Assembly (NCBI RefSeq): GCF_030499515.1
Contig: NZ_JASTWJ010000001.1
Location: 2,232,001-2,296,000, forward strand
Source of the DNA: Streptomyces sp. DT2A-34
GTDB lineage: Bacteria > Actinomycetota > Actinomycetes > Streptomycetales > Streptomycetaceae
DNA length: 64,000 nucleotides
Reading direction: 5' to 3'
In this document: in pieces, positions 35,557 through 45,600 of the stretch
How the letters are laid out: every line of letters begins with the position of its first letter
Numbering within the stretch: the first letter of the stretch is position 1
Program-made: the position numbers and the translations under genes
Notes under the pieces: model-generated
Seen by the model: the letters and a program-made list of their open reading frames with translations, nothing else
Databases searched by the model: none
What the model was told of the DNA's origin: nothing

Positions 35557-35853
35557 ATGGCAGTAGACAACGGCACGATGCTCGTCACCTACGCGGAACT
35601 TGAGCGGGCCGCAGGGGACATCACCTCCCAGGCCAAGAAGCTGGACACGGACCTGGAGGCCCTCCAGCAGCGGATGAAGGACCTCTCGGCCTTCTTCGAG
35701 GGTGAGGCCAAGACCGCGGCGGACGGCCTCCACCGCGAGTGGGACATCAAGGCCAGGGAGATCCACCAGGCTCTGAACGCCATCGCGAATGCGGTCCGCG
35801 AGGCGAGCGCGGCGTACAGCGCTGCGGACAGGAAGGCTGCCGCCAACTACTGA
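35557..35853 (+). CDS. esxB: WXG100-family partner (EsxB-like)
   Basis: This 98-residue helical hairpin reads TYAELERAAGDITSQAKKLD, turn SAFFEGEAKTAADGL (F-x-G instead of W-x-G), then helix 2 ending YSAADRKAAANY. The length and helix pattern are those of EsxB-type WXG100 proteins. The F-for-W change is common in one partner of streptomycete pairs. GGAGACGCC lies before the ATG, and a strong terminator 17 bp after the stop closes the esx unit. Confidence 0.88.
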   Translation: MAVDNGTMLVTYAELERAAGDITSQAKKLDTDLEALQQRMKDLSAFFEGEAKTAADGLHREWDIKAREIHQALNAIANAVREASAAYSAADRKAAANY

Positions 35854-35869
35854 AGCGGCTGACTTCGTT

Positions 35870-35902
35870 CAGGGTGGGTACGCACGGGAGGTACCCACCC
35901 TG
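35870..35902 (+). terminator. Hairpin terminator after esxB
   Basis: CAGGGTGGGTAC (35870-35881) pairs perfectly with GTACCCACCCTG (35891-35902) around a 9-nt loop, giving a 12-bp stem 17 bp past the stop. Confidence 0.78.
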
Positions 35903-35988
35903 AGTGGCTTCGGTTGAGTACGCGCACCGACTCCCGCGTGGGTAGCCGCGCCCATCCAGCGCGCTCCCCGCTGTCATACCGTCCCCCT

Positions 35989-36693
35989 ATGCCTGAGCAG
36001 ACCGTTCCGACCAGCACCACCCCCGCACCGACGGGGTCCAGCTCCCCCTCTTCTGTCCTCACTGCCCTCGGATGCGGCTGCGCCGCGCTCATCGGCATAC
36101 CCCTTGTGGCCATACTCGTTCTGATCGGCACGCTCGCCTGGGACAACCGTGGATCGACCGATTTCCCCCGCGTCGCGCCCGAGGACATGGCGAGCCGTGT
36201 CTTCCAGCGCTCCCAGGAGGCGTACGACGTCATGGGGTTCAAGCGCACCGTGGAACCGGGCATCGGCGTCGGCACGGAGAACAAGTTCAGCTCCGCTCTT
36301 TGCTGGACCAGCGGCCCGCTGGGGCTGGAGGACGAGACCGTCGACGGCGCCTACGAGATGAGCCACGACTGGGCGCTGGACCACGTGCCCGCGAGCCAGG
36401 CCGTCTCCGGCCTGCGCCGACTGCACCAGCACCTGAAGGACGACGGTTGGGAGGTCTCGTCCTACCGTGAGGGCGGAAAGAGCAAGTCGTGGGACCTGTA
36501 CGTCCAGCGGGACGACGGGGACGAGCGGATGTCCTTCATCTGGTACCCGGACCGGGAGTACTTCACCGGCGGCACTGCCATGCCCTGCGCCTACGACCCC
36601 GGGTGGCAGACCGGCGACACCGACCCTTCCGACGACCGCCAGACGCCACCGGTCCTCGGGCCCGCGACCCCCGGTGTGGACGAGCGGGGCTGA
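35989..36693 (+). CDS. Single-span membrane protein of the type VII locus
   Basis: This 234-residue protein has a Thr/Pro/Ser-rich N-terminus, one membrane helix (ALIGIPLVAILVLIGTLAW, about 32-50) and an extracytoplasmic domain. That domain has two cysteines (ALCWTSG, MPCAYDP) likely to be bridged, and strands such as SWDLYVQRDDGDERMSFIWY. The pattern resembles the lipoprotein at 34323 and other small streptomycete exported proteins with a WDLYVQRDD-type strand. The start is uncertain: ATG 35989 lacks a ribosome site and the frame is open for another 25 codons. Function unknown. Confidence 0.75.
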   Translation: MPEQTVPTSTTPAPTGSSSPSSVLTALGCGCAALIGIPLVAILVLIGTLAWDNRGSTDFPRVAPEDMASRVFQRSQEAYDVMGFKRTVEPGIGVGTENKFSSALCWTSGPLGLEDETVDGAYEMSHDWALDHVPASQAVSGLRRLHQHLKDDGWEVSSYREGGKSKSWDLYVQRDDGDERMSFIWYPDREYFTGGTAMPCAYDPGWQTGDTDPSDDRQTPPVLGPATPGVDERG

Positions 36694-36827
36694 ACCCTGT
36701 TCCAGGAATCCGTGAGTGACAACATGTCCAGTTGAGTACGGGGCCGCTTGAGGTGAGTATCCGCCCCCATGCCGTGGCGCTGTCTTCCCGACGAAGATCG
36801 TGCACACCTCATGTGGAAGGACCGACG

Positions 36828-37190
36828 GTGAATCTGAGCCCCAAGGCCTACGCCGCCTTGTACAGCCCCTATCGGCCGACACACCAACCCAGCCGGGGCG
36901 AGACCGTCGTCGCGCTGCTGGCCGGCGGACTGTGGGCGCTCACTCTCGCGTCACTTGCCTGGCTGACATTTCTAGTGGGCGTGGTGACGGTCTGGGGCGC
37001 GGCAGCAGGGCAACCGATCGGGTACCTCCTGCGGCCGTTCTTCCTGACCGTCGCCGCCGCTGCCGCCACGCTGATCGCCCTCGCCTTCGCCCCCCGCATT
37101 CGCCGTCTCGCGCCGGCAACCCGTCTGCTCCTCCTGGGCGCCCTGACATGCCCGGTGCCCACCTGCCTCGCGATCCTGACCTGGCCCTAG
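36828..37190 (+). CDS. Small polytopic membrane protein
   Basis: This 120-residue protein starts at GTG with GGAAGGACC upstream. It has three hydrophobic helices (LLAGGLWALTLASLAWLTFL, FFLTVAAAAATLIALAF, LLLLGALTCPVPTCLAIL) and short basic linkers. No family is recognised. It lies 135 bp after the preceding gene in the same direction, and ends 270 bp before a convergent small gene. Confidence 0.65.
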   Translation: MNLSPKAYAALYSPYRPTHQPSRGETVVALLAGGLWALTLASLAWLTFLVGVVTVWGAAAGQPIGYLLRPFFLTVAAAAATLIALAFAPRIRRLAPATRLLLLGALTCPVPTCLAILTWP

Positions 37191-37457
37191 ACCGGCTGAC
37201 CGCACCCCAGAGCGACTGACCCGGGCGCACGACCTCCCCGGGCGTCGTGGCCTCGGCGCGCGGTGTCATCGCCGCCGGGCAGGACACCTGGAGGCGCTAC
37301 GGGGCGACAACGTCGATGCCCTCGGCTGGGAGTTGCACCAGTTGCACGCCGTGTCAAGCGCCGCGGCGACGTCGACAGGGGTTCGAGTACGGTCGCGCTG
37401 ATCGCCGAGCAGGACCATCGGCGGGGTTGTTCATGACTACGCGTCCCGGGAGTCCCC

Positions 37458-37742
37458 TCACTTGACCTCTGGCTTGATTTGGCGGGCCAGGCGGAACAGG
37501 ACCTGGGAGTACACGATGGTCGTTGCCCCGATGATCGTCGGGATGACCGCGAGCGCGAGTATGCCCACTAGTGCGTGGCTGTCTTCGGCGTATCTGCCGA
37601 ATCTGCCGTATCCCCGGTCGTCGTCCATCAGCCACCGATAGCCGAACCACCCCCACAGCGCCAACGCCAGAAGCATCCACCCGATCGACCACTTCTCGAT
37701 CCGATGCGCGTCCCGGCGGAACTTTTCTATGTCGACTGTCAT
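37458..37742 (-). CDS. Small two-helix membrane protein
   Basis: This 94-residue protein starts at ATG behind GGGGAGAGAG. A charged N-terminus (TVDIEKFRRDAHRIEKWSIG) is followed by helix 1 (WMLLALALWGWFGYRWLM), a loop rich in Asp/Tyr and helix 2 (LAVIPTIIGATTIVYSQVLF). It lies in the middle of the type VII locus, on the same strand as the second mycosin but past its stop. No known function. Confidence 0.75.
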   Translation of the reverse strand: MTVDIEKFRRDAHRIEKWSIGWMLLALALWGWFGYRWLMDDDRGYGRFGRYAEDSHALVGILALAVIPTIIGATTIVYSQVLFRLARQIKPEVK

Positions 37743-37893
37743 CTCTCTCCCCGTTCACTGGTGATCAATGGCCAGTTCACCACGACGCCAGGCGCCCGTT
37801 TGTCTCTCGTGGTGCTGCGCTGCCATGAAGGCCGTCACTGCAGCCCTTTGACCTGCGACTTCAAGTTGGCGGAGGCTCACTGTGTCCGCCAGC

Positions 37894-39168
37894 TCAGAGG
37901 CTGATACCGCGAGCCCCGGCCCTCCTCCGGCTGTCCCGCATCGCCACCGTCCCGCCCGCGATCACCGCCACCAGCACCAAGCTGCCCACCACCACATAGG
38001 TCCCCAGACGGATGGCCCGCTCCTGCGGGGTTTCTCCGAGCGGGAGTTGGGCCACGGTGGGGGCCTCGGCCTGCCCGGCGCCTTCGTTGCTGGGCACCGG
38101 GTGCTCGATCGGTTTGTCGTCCTCCGTCAGGGCGCGTACGGGGTCGACGACGCCCCAGCCGACGAGACGGTCGTGGCCGGGGATGGAGCGTTCCGCGGTC
38201 TGCATGATCTGGGCGGTGATCTGTTTCTGCGTCCAGTCTTGGTGCTTGGCTTTGATGAGGGCGGCGACTCCGGCGACGTAGGGGGCGGAGAAGCTGGTGC
38301 CGTTGTCAGCGCAGTGCCCGCCAGCGGGGACGGTGGAGACCATGTCGACGCCGGGGGCGGCGACGTCGACGAAGTCGCCGGACTGGGAGAAGGCGGCGCG
38401 TTCGTTGTTGCGGTCTGATGCGGCTACCGCCAGGACGCCTTCGTACGAGGCCGGGTAGGTCTTCTTTACGTTGCCATCGAGGCCGTCGTTGCCCGCCGAG
38501 GCCACGATGACGATCTCTTTGGCCAGGGCGTTGTCCACCGCGCGTTTCAGTTCGGAGGTGGCTGCGATCGGGTTGACCGTGTCCTGGGAGATGTTGATGA
38601 TGTCGGCCTCGGCCTCGTTGGCCGCGTAGTTGATGGCCCTGGCCAGGCTCGTTGTGTCGCCGTGGCCTTCTGCGTCGTTCTGCTGAATGGGGATGATCGT
38701 CGCCTCGGGGGCGAGGCCGACGAAGCCCGTGCCTTTTGTCGGCCTGGCGGCGATGATTCCGGCGACCTTCGTGCCGTGGCCCACCACGTCCGTGGTGCCG
38801 TTCTCGCGGCCGCGCTCGATCTTGTTGCCGTTGTCGTCCTTGAGGTTGGGCGGCAGGAGGTTGCGGCCGCTCCTGACGTCCACCGCCGGGGCGAGCTGGT
38901 GGTTCTTGACGTCCACACCTGTGTCGATCACCGCGACACGGACACCTTTGCCCCTGGACTGCTTCCACAGCTCGTCCAGCAGGACCCGCTGCAGTGCCCA
39001 GGGGCGGCCCTCGTACGTCTTGCCCGGGAAGGTGCACTGATCGGCCGCGCCGGCGGAGGGCACGGCGGCGGTGGCCATAGGCACAGGGGACCCCCCTACA
39101 AAGGCGAGAGCGGCAGCCGCTCCGACGAGCCGGCGCAAGCGGCGATGCGTACGCATTACTCGGCCCAC
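37894..39168 (-). CDS. mycP: Mycosin-type subtilisin protease (MycP), second copy
   Basis: This 424-residue S8 peptidase has a signal peptide (LVGAAAALAFVGGSPVPMAT), catalytic Asp in VAVIDTGVDVKN, His in DVVGHGTKVAG, Asn in VASAGNDGLDG and Ser in NGTSFSAPYVAG, plus a C-terminal membrane helix (VVVGSLVLVAVIAGGTVAM). These are the features of the structural mycosin of an ESX system, which caps the extracytoplasmic side of the complex. The start GTG lies four bases past the eccB stop, so eccB and mycP are translated together. It is the more standard of the two copies. Confidence 0.93.
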   Translation of the reverse strand: MGRVMRTHRRLRRLVGAAAALAFVGGSPVPMATAAVPSAGAADQCTFPGKTYEGRPWALQRVLLDELWKQSRGKGVRVAVIDTGVDVKNHQLAPAVDVRSGRNLLPPNLKDDNGNKIERGRENGTTDVVGHGTKVAGIIAARPTKGTGFVGLAPEATIIPIQQNDAEGHGDTTSLARAINYAANEAEADIINISQDTVNPIAATSELKRAVDNALAKEIVIVASAGNDGLDGNVKKTYPASYEGVLAVAASDRNNERAAFSQSGDFVDVAAPGVDMVSTVPAGGHCADNGTSFSAPYVAGVAALIKAKHQDWTQKQITAQIMQTAERSIPGHDRLVGWGVVDPVRALTEDDKPIEHPVPSNEGAGQAEAPTVAQLPLGETPQERAIRLGTYVVVGSLVLVAVIAGGTVAMRDSRRRAGARGISL

Positions 39169-39172
39169 CCGC

Positions 39173-40717
39173 TCACGAGCCCTGCGGCTGCCGCGCCGCC
39201 CCTGTCGACAGCCGCGGCCCCGTCGGCAGGAACGCCGACCACGCGGCCGGAATCGGCGCCGGTGTCACGTCGTTGTAGCCCAAGCGGTTCTGCGCCTGCT
39301 GGGCCTCCTCCAGCGCCGCTGCACGCTGTTCCCGCCGCTCGGCGGCCGAGCCCGAGGAGCCGATACCCGCGTCGTCCGTCTCGCTGTCTCCATTGGATTG
39401 CATCGCATAGCGCAGGCCGGTGTCGGTGACCAGAAAGAAGAAGCCGGAGCGAGTCGACGAGCCCGTGAACTGGCGGAAGAACTGGCCCGAGCCGGGTGTG
39501 ACGTACGCACTGCTCGAACCGGTGGGAAGCGTGGCCGGGAAGTCCCTGCCCGCCCAGGTACTCAGGGTCGTGGCGCCCTGGTCCTCGTCCACGTCGCGCA
39601 GGACGTTGCAGACCGTGTTGCGGTTGCCCTCGTCGGTGCTCGCCGAGTTGACCGGCTTCGGCTCCTGCTGCGGCCAGGTCTTCTCCGCGCCGAAGGGCTC
39701 CCCGGGCGTGAAGCTGCCGGCGCTGACAGGCATGGCTCGGCCCGCCTGCCCCAGTCTGATCAGGTCCTTGCTGCTGAGCAGCAGCTTCGCCATGAAGTCG
39801 GAGACCGGCGCGACCCGCCCGCGCAGGACGACGTACTTCTGGATCCTGGTACCGGACGGCGCCTCCAGGACCATGCCGACCTTGTCCGCCTCAGCCGACA
39901 GCTGGCCATGGATCCCGGCGGCGGTGCCGGGGGCGTCCGGGATCTCCGGGAAGGCGATGGGGTCGCCCTCGTGCAAGGTCTTCAGCCAGCCGGCCGACAC
40001 CCGCTGGGGCTTCCGGCCCTCGCCGACAACCTGGCGCAGCAGGAGTTCCTCGTTTTCCACGGGGTACGCCGTTCCCTGGGCGTCGACGACGTAGCGCGTA
40101 CGGTCCGGACCCGGGCCTTCCACGTACATCAGCTCGCCGCCGCGCAGCCGCTCCGAGCCTTCAGTCCGGTCCATGTCACGCTGGGCCAGGATGAACGCTG
40201 CCTTCTGGATGGCACGGCCGCCTTCACCGGGTCGCTCGCAGACCACCCAGCGCTTCTTCGACCCGGCTTCGTCTGCGTCGGGCAGCCGGTCGGGGGCGTA
40301 GGGGATGCCGAGGGTGGGGCCGTGCGGGATCTTGCCGTTGTCGAGGGCCGACTCGTCGACGTTGATGACCTTGCCCTTGTCGGGGAGCAGCAGCAGCTTC
40401 GCCGAGGACATGTTCAGCACCGGGTGCAGCTGTGTCTTGCCGTCGGTCTTGAGAATCACGTACCGGGTGGTCGACTTGCTGGAGATGATGATGTTCTCCC
40501 CGGGTGTGTCCCAGCCCTGCGGTGCCGCAGGTCTGAACATGCCCCAGGCTCCGAAGGCCGCGAGGACTACCGTCGCGACGATCGCACCCGGTACGACCGC
40601 GCGCATTGGGCGTGGCCAGCCCTCTTCTGTGCCGTTCGGGTTGGGCTGGAGGAACTGCCCGACCAGGCGCCGTCGCGCGAAGGTGTAGGCGTTGAGTTCG
40701 TCCCGCCGTGATGCCAT
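39173..40717 (-). CDS. eccB: Type VII secretion protein EccB
   Basis: This 514-residue protein has a cytosolic start (RRDELNAYTFARRRLVGQFL), one membrane helix (VPGAIVATVVLAAFGAWGMF, about 41-60) and a large extracytoplasmic part. That part opens with the conserved GWDTPGENIIISSKSTTRYV and contains repeated R1-type segments (MSSAKLLLLPDKGKVINVDE; MAKLLLSSKDLIRLGQ) plus a conserved Cys pair (VVCERP, TVCNVL). EccB forms the periplasmic ring of the ESX complex. It lies upstream of mycP with a 4-bp gap and downstream of eccD on the same strand. Confidence 0.94.
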   Translation of the reverse strand: MASRRDELNAYTFARRRLVGQFLQPNPNGTEEGWPRPMRAVVPGAIVATVVLAAFGAWGMFRPAAPQGWDTPGENIIISSKSTTRYVILKTDGKTQLHPVLNMSSAKLLLLPDKGKVINVDESALDNGKIPHGPTLGIPYAPDRLPDADEAGSKKRWVVCERPGEGGRAIQKAAFILAQRDMDRTEGSERLRGGELMYVEGPGPDRTRYVVDAQGTAYPVENEELLLRQVVGEGRKPQRVSAGWLKTLHEGDPIAFPEIPDAPGTAAGIHGQLSAEADKVGMVLEAPSGTRIQKYVVLRGRVAPVSDFMAKLLLSSKDLIRLGQAGRAMPVSAGSFTPGEPFGAEKTWPQQEPKPVNSASTDEGNRNTVCNVLRDVDEDQGATTLSTWAGRDFPATLPTGSSSAYVTPGSGQFFRQFTGSSTRSGFFFLVTDTGLRYAMQSNGDSETDDAGIGSSGSAAERREQRAAALEEAQQAQNRLGYNDVTPAPIPAAWSAFLPTGPRLSTGAARQPQGS

Positions 40718-40830
40718 CGTTCTGCTGCCTCTTTCCCCCGCTGGTTGATCTGGTTGTTCTGGTCTCGTACGAGGAACCGATCCCGTACGTCGATGTGGCC
40801 TCGCTCAGCTCATCAAGGCCCCGTTGGCTC

Positions 40831-42402
40831 TCACGATGAGAGCGAGCGCATCTGCTGGTACGCGCCGAACACTGCCAGGCACAGCGGGAGCAGTGTCAGA
40901 AGCACGCAACTCTCGGCGATCTCCAGGAACCGGCCCCAGAACGGGGTAACCCCCTTGCTCGGCACAACCAGCGCGATCGCGGCGAGCGCCCCGGCGACCA
41001 CGGCGACCGCGACCGACAGCCACACCAGCCTGATGTCGAGGGCCGCGCCGTCGCCCCGTAGGGCCTCCAGGACCATCCCCGTGGGCGGGTTGAGGGATAG
41101 GCCGAGTCCCAGGAGCACCAGCGAGGCAAGGCCCGCCGCGAGCGTGCAGGCTACCTGGGCGGTGTGCCGGAACAGATGGGCGCGCATCAGCAAGGCCAGG
41201 CCCGTGGCGAGCGCGAGCAGCTGAGCCCACAGGTTGTCGGAGAACCCAAGCACCGCGGCCGCACCCGTCGCGACCAGCGCACAACCGCCGACCAGGCCGA
41301 GCAGCAGCTCGTGGCCACGCCGTGCCTGAGCGGCGATGCGTTCGGCGTCGATCGCGGCCGGTGCCGCAGTGCCGTCGCCCTCGTCATCGGTGTCGTCGTA
41401 GCCGCTGCCGATTGCGGTGCGTGGCGGGTCGAAACCGATGGGAAGGCGGGCGAAACGCGTGGCGAGGCCCGGTAGGAAGGCGAGGATGCCCAGGGCGAGC
41501 GGAGAGCAGACCGCCGCGGTCTCGACCGGCCTCATCTCGGCGAGGATCGACACGAACGTCAGCAGCATGCCGATGGCCGAGGCGAATGCGAAAGCGACGA
41601 AGGGGCCGTCGCCGCTCGGTGTGAGAAACACCAGCACCACCGATCCCACCAGCACCACGGCGCAGGCGAGCAGGAACTGCAGCCTGCCGATGCCCTCCCC
41701 GGCCGGCAGCGCAACCAGTCCGCTGCCGGCGACTCCCAGGTTCGCAAGGCCGCCTGTGCCGAAGGCCACGGACGAGCCGCGATCGCCATACACCCGAGCG
41801 CGTACTACCGCGATCGCCAGCAGCACCACGCCCGAGACCGCGGCCACGACGCCGGGGAGGCCGTTCATGTCGTGGCGTACGTCGGAACTCCAGGCCACGA
41901 AGGCGAGCAGCATCAGCAGTACACAGCTACCGAAGAGTCCTGCGGTGCGCAGGAGTTCGTCGTTCCACAGCGTGCGGTCGCGAGTGACGGCGCTGGCCGT
42001 GGCGTGCGTGACGTCGTCGAACACCGCGGGCGGGAGAGAGTCGGAGAAGGGGCGCAGCAGGAGAAAGTCGCCGTCGGCGATGCGCTGTGAGGCGAGTGAG
42101 CGTGACTCGTCGAGGACTGTCCCGTCCCGGCGCACCAGGTGGTATCCGACCGGGGCGCCGGGGGGCGGAGTCTGACCGGACAGGCGCAGGATCTCCGGGT
42201 AGAGGTGGGCGAGCGGAATGTCGTCGGGCAGTGCCACATCGATACGGCTGTCGGGTGCAGCCACGATGATCCGGCGGAAGCCGGTGCTGCGAGCGGTCGG
42301 TATCCCCGGTCCCCAATGCTGCCCCGGTCCCGGATGGCCCCCTGGCCCCGGGTGACCGCCGGTGGTTCCCACGTTCCCTGCCGCTCGAACTGTCGTAGGC
42401 AC
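40831..42402 (-). CDS. eccD: Type VII secretion integral membrane protein EccD
   Basis: This 523-residue protein starts at GTG after GGGGAGAAG. A Gly/Pro-rich lead (1-45) is followed by a ubiquitin-like domain (about 46-125: RIIVAAPDSRIDVALPDDIP, GDFLLLRP) and about eleven membrane helices that make the channel rim of the ESX complex. Gene order eccD-eccB-mycP on one strand and eccC on the other, with a 265-bp divergent spacer, is usual in streptomycetes. The frame continues upstream, but without a sensible start. Confidence 0.92.
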   Translation of the reverse strand: MPTTVRAAGNVGTTGGHPGPGGHPGPGQHWGPGIPTARSTGFRRIIVAAPDSRIDVALPDDIPLAHLYPEILRLSGQTPPPGAPVGYHLVRRDGTVLDESRSLASQRIADGDFLLLRPFSDSLPPAVFDDVTHATASAVTRDRTLWNDELLRTAGLFGSCVLLMLLAFVAWSSDVRHDMNGLPGVVAAVSGVVLLAIAVVRARVYGDRGSSVAFGTGGLANLGVAGSGLVALPAGEGIGRLQFLLACAVVLVGSVVLVFLTPSGDGPFVAFAFASAIGMLLTFVSILAEMRPVETAAVCSPLALGILAFLPGLATRFARLPIGFDPPRTAIGSGYDDTDDEGDGTAAPAAIDAERIAAQARRGHELLLGLVGGCALVATGAAAVLGFSDNLWAQLLALATGLALLMRAHLFRHTAQVACTLAAGLASLVLLGLGLSLNPPTGMVLEALRGDGAALDIRLVWLSVAVAVVAGALAAIALVVPSKGVTPFWGRFLEIAESCVLLTLLPLCLAVFGAYQQMRSLSS

Positions 42403-42667
42403 GTACTTCTCCCCCTCGCGGTGCTTCTCAACTCGCGGGCCGCGCCCCTGTCCCCGTCCGTGTGTCCGTTCGCGCGTCTGCTCTCATTCCGGCTCCGAAT
42501 GACCTGAATAACCCTGAATCCATTGATTATTCGCGGGTGCGCACACGCGTGGCGCCACCCTACCGCCCGCAATGTCAGGCCCCGCCAGTAGGATCCGATC
42601 CGAATGAAGTCGGCGCCACGGGGGTGCGGACAAGGGCTCTTCAGTCCGCGAGGGGGACGGGTCAGCT

Positions 42668-45600
42668 TTGAGCCAGATCGTCGTCAAACGGCCACCGAGG
42701 ACCTTGCCCACCGAGGTGCCCGCCGATCCAGTGCAGTTGCAATCCCCACCTGAGTTGCCCAGAGGGCAGCAGGAGGGCGCGCTGATGCAGCTGCTGCCCA
42801 TGCTGGGCATGGGCGGTTCCGTCGTGTTCTTCTTCATGACGCCGAACCCGGTCATGCGCATCATGGGCATGGTCATGATCGCGTCGACGATCGCCATGGC
42901 CATCGCCATGCTCGTCCGCTACCGGCGCGGTACTCAGGGCCAACTCGCCGATATGCGACGGGACTACCTGAAATACCTGGCCAAAACCCGTCGTACGGTT
43001 CTTCGCACTTCCCGGCTGCAGCGCGACGCACAGTTCTATCTGCATCCAGCGCCCGAGCAGTTGTGGGCCCTGGTCGCCGAGGGCAGTCGCATCTGGGAGC
43101 GGCGGATCAGCGACGACGACTTCGGGCAGGTCCGGATCGGGCTGGGTAGCCAGCAGCTCGCCACGCCGCTGGTCGCGCCCGAGACCGCTCCGGTGGACGA
43201 GCTGGAGCCGCTCACCGCCGGGGCCATGAAGCAGTTCCTCACCGCGCACAGCACGATCGAGGGCCTGCCCATGGCGATCTCGCTGCGGGCCTTCTACCAC
43301 CTCACCCTCAGCGGCGACGAGAGCCACGTCCGCGCGACGGCGCGCGCCATGGTGGCATCCCTGGTCTCCCTGCACTCACCGGACGACCTGGTCGTCGCCA
43401 TTGCGGCCGGGCAGGACGCAGCTCCGCGCTGGGAGTGGGCCAAGTGGCTGCCGCATGTCCAAAGCGACGGCAGTGATGGAGCGGGCAGCCGCCGACTGAT
43501 CACGACCAATGCGCAGGACCTGGAGCTGCTACTCAAGGAGCAGCTCGAAGGCCGTCCCCGGTTCCAGGCCGGCGGCCAGCCCCAATTGGAGCAGCCGCAT
43601 ATCGTCGTGGTGCTCGACGGGGAGGCGCTGTCGCCATTGTCGGCGCTGGCGGCAGCCGAAGGGCTGCAAGGTGTCACGATTGTCGAAGTCGTGCCGGGCA
43701 GGCTCGCCGGGGCACGCGGCGGTCTCTCGGTGGTGGTGCACCCCCATGCGCTGCGCCTGGAGTCCAGCGACGGCCTCGTCTACGAAGGGACGCCCGACCG
43801 CCTCAGTCACGAGGCCGCCGAGGCGCTCGCACTGCAACTCGCACCCCTGTACATGGCGTCCGGCGGCGACTCCGACGAGCCGCTGCTCGCCAATCTGGAG
43901 TTCACCGACCTGCTCGACCTGGACGACGCGGAATCCGTCGATGTCGGCCGCACCTGGCGCCCGCGCTCCCGCGCCGAGCGTCTCCGGGTGCCGATCGGTG
44001 TCGGCGAGGACGGTACCCCGGTGATGCTGGACCTGAAGGAGGCCGCCCAGGACGGCATGGGCCCGCACGGCCTGTGCGTCGGCGCCACCGGATCCGGCAA
44101 GTCCGAACTGCTGCGCACCCTCGTGCTCGGCCTCGCGGTGACCCACTCCTCGGAGACCCTCAATTTCGTCCTCGCGGACTTCAAGGGCGGTGCCACCTTC
44201 GCCGGCATGGCGGACCTCCCGCATGTCGCCGCGGTGATCACCAACCTCGCCGACGACCTCACCCTCGTCGACCGCATGGGCGACTCGATCCGCGGCGAAC
44301 TCAACCGCCGCCAGGAACTGCTCCGCAAGACGGGCAACTACGCCAACATCCACGACTACGAGAAGGCCCGCTCGGCCGGCGCCGCCCTGGAGCCCATCCC
44401 CTCCCTCGTCCTGGTCATCGACGAGTTCAGCGAACTCCTCGCCGCCAAACCAGACTTCATCGACATGTTCGTCCAGATCGGCCGCATCGGCCGCTCCCTG
44501 GGCGTCCACCTGCTGCTCGCCTCGCAGCGCCTGGAGGAAGGCCGGCTGCGCGGTCTGGAGACCTATCTGTCGTACCGCGTCGGACTGCGGACGTTCTCCG
44601 AGTCCGAGTCGCGCGCCGCCCTCGGCGTTCCCGACGCCTACCACCTGCCGAACATCCCCGGCTCGGGCTATCTGAAGTACGGCACCGACGAAATGGTCCG
44701 CTTCAAGGCAGCCTACGTCTCGGGTGCATACCGGCCCGCCTCCGCCCGGGCAACGTCAGCGGACAGCCCGCTGCCGGTGGACCGCCGTCCCGTGCCCTTC
44801 ACCGCCGCCCCCGTGCCGGTCCAGTACCTACAGCCCGCCCCCCGCACCCAGGTGCCCGACCCACGGGCGAGCGGGGGCGACGCGCTGGCCGACACCGTGC
44901 TCGACGTCATCGTCCGCCGCCTCACCGGGCAGGGCCCGGCCGCACACCAGGTGTGGCTGCCGCCCTTGGACAACCCACCGTCGCTGGACGCCCTGCTCCC
45001 CGGACTCGCCGCCGAGCAGGGCCGAGGCCTGACCCAGCCTGGCTACGAGGGCGCCGGGCGCCTCATCGTGCCGCTCGGTGTCGTCGACAAGCCCTTCGAG
45101 CAGCGGCGCGACACCCTCTACCGGGACTTCTCCGGTGCCGCCGGACACATGCAGATCGTCGGCGGTCCGCAGTCGGGCAAGTCGACGCTGCTGCGGACGA
45201 TCATCTCCGCGTTCGCGCTGACCCACACTCCGCACGAGGTTCAGTTCTACGGCCTGGACTTCGGCGGTGGCGGCATGTCGGCTGTCTCCGGGCTGCCACA
45301 TGTCGGCGGGGTTGCCTCGCGCCTGGACCCGGAGCGCGTGCGCCGCACGGTCGCCGAGGTGTACGGCATCATGACGCGCCGTGAGGAGTACTTCCGCAGC
45401 GCCGGTATCGACTCCATCGCCTCCTTCCGCAAGATGCGGGCCCGCGGTGACATCTCGGTGGCGGACCAGCCCTGGGGCGACGTCTTCCTGGCCATCGACG
45501 GCTGGGGAAACTTCCGCACCGAGTACGAAGCCCTGGAATCAGCCGTCCTCGATATCGCCGCGCGAGGCCTCGGCTACGGCATCCACCTGATCCTCACCGC

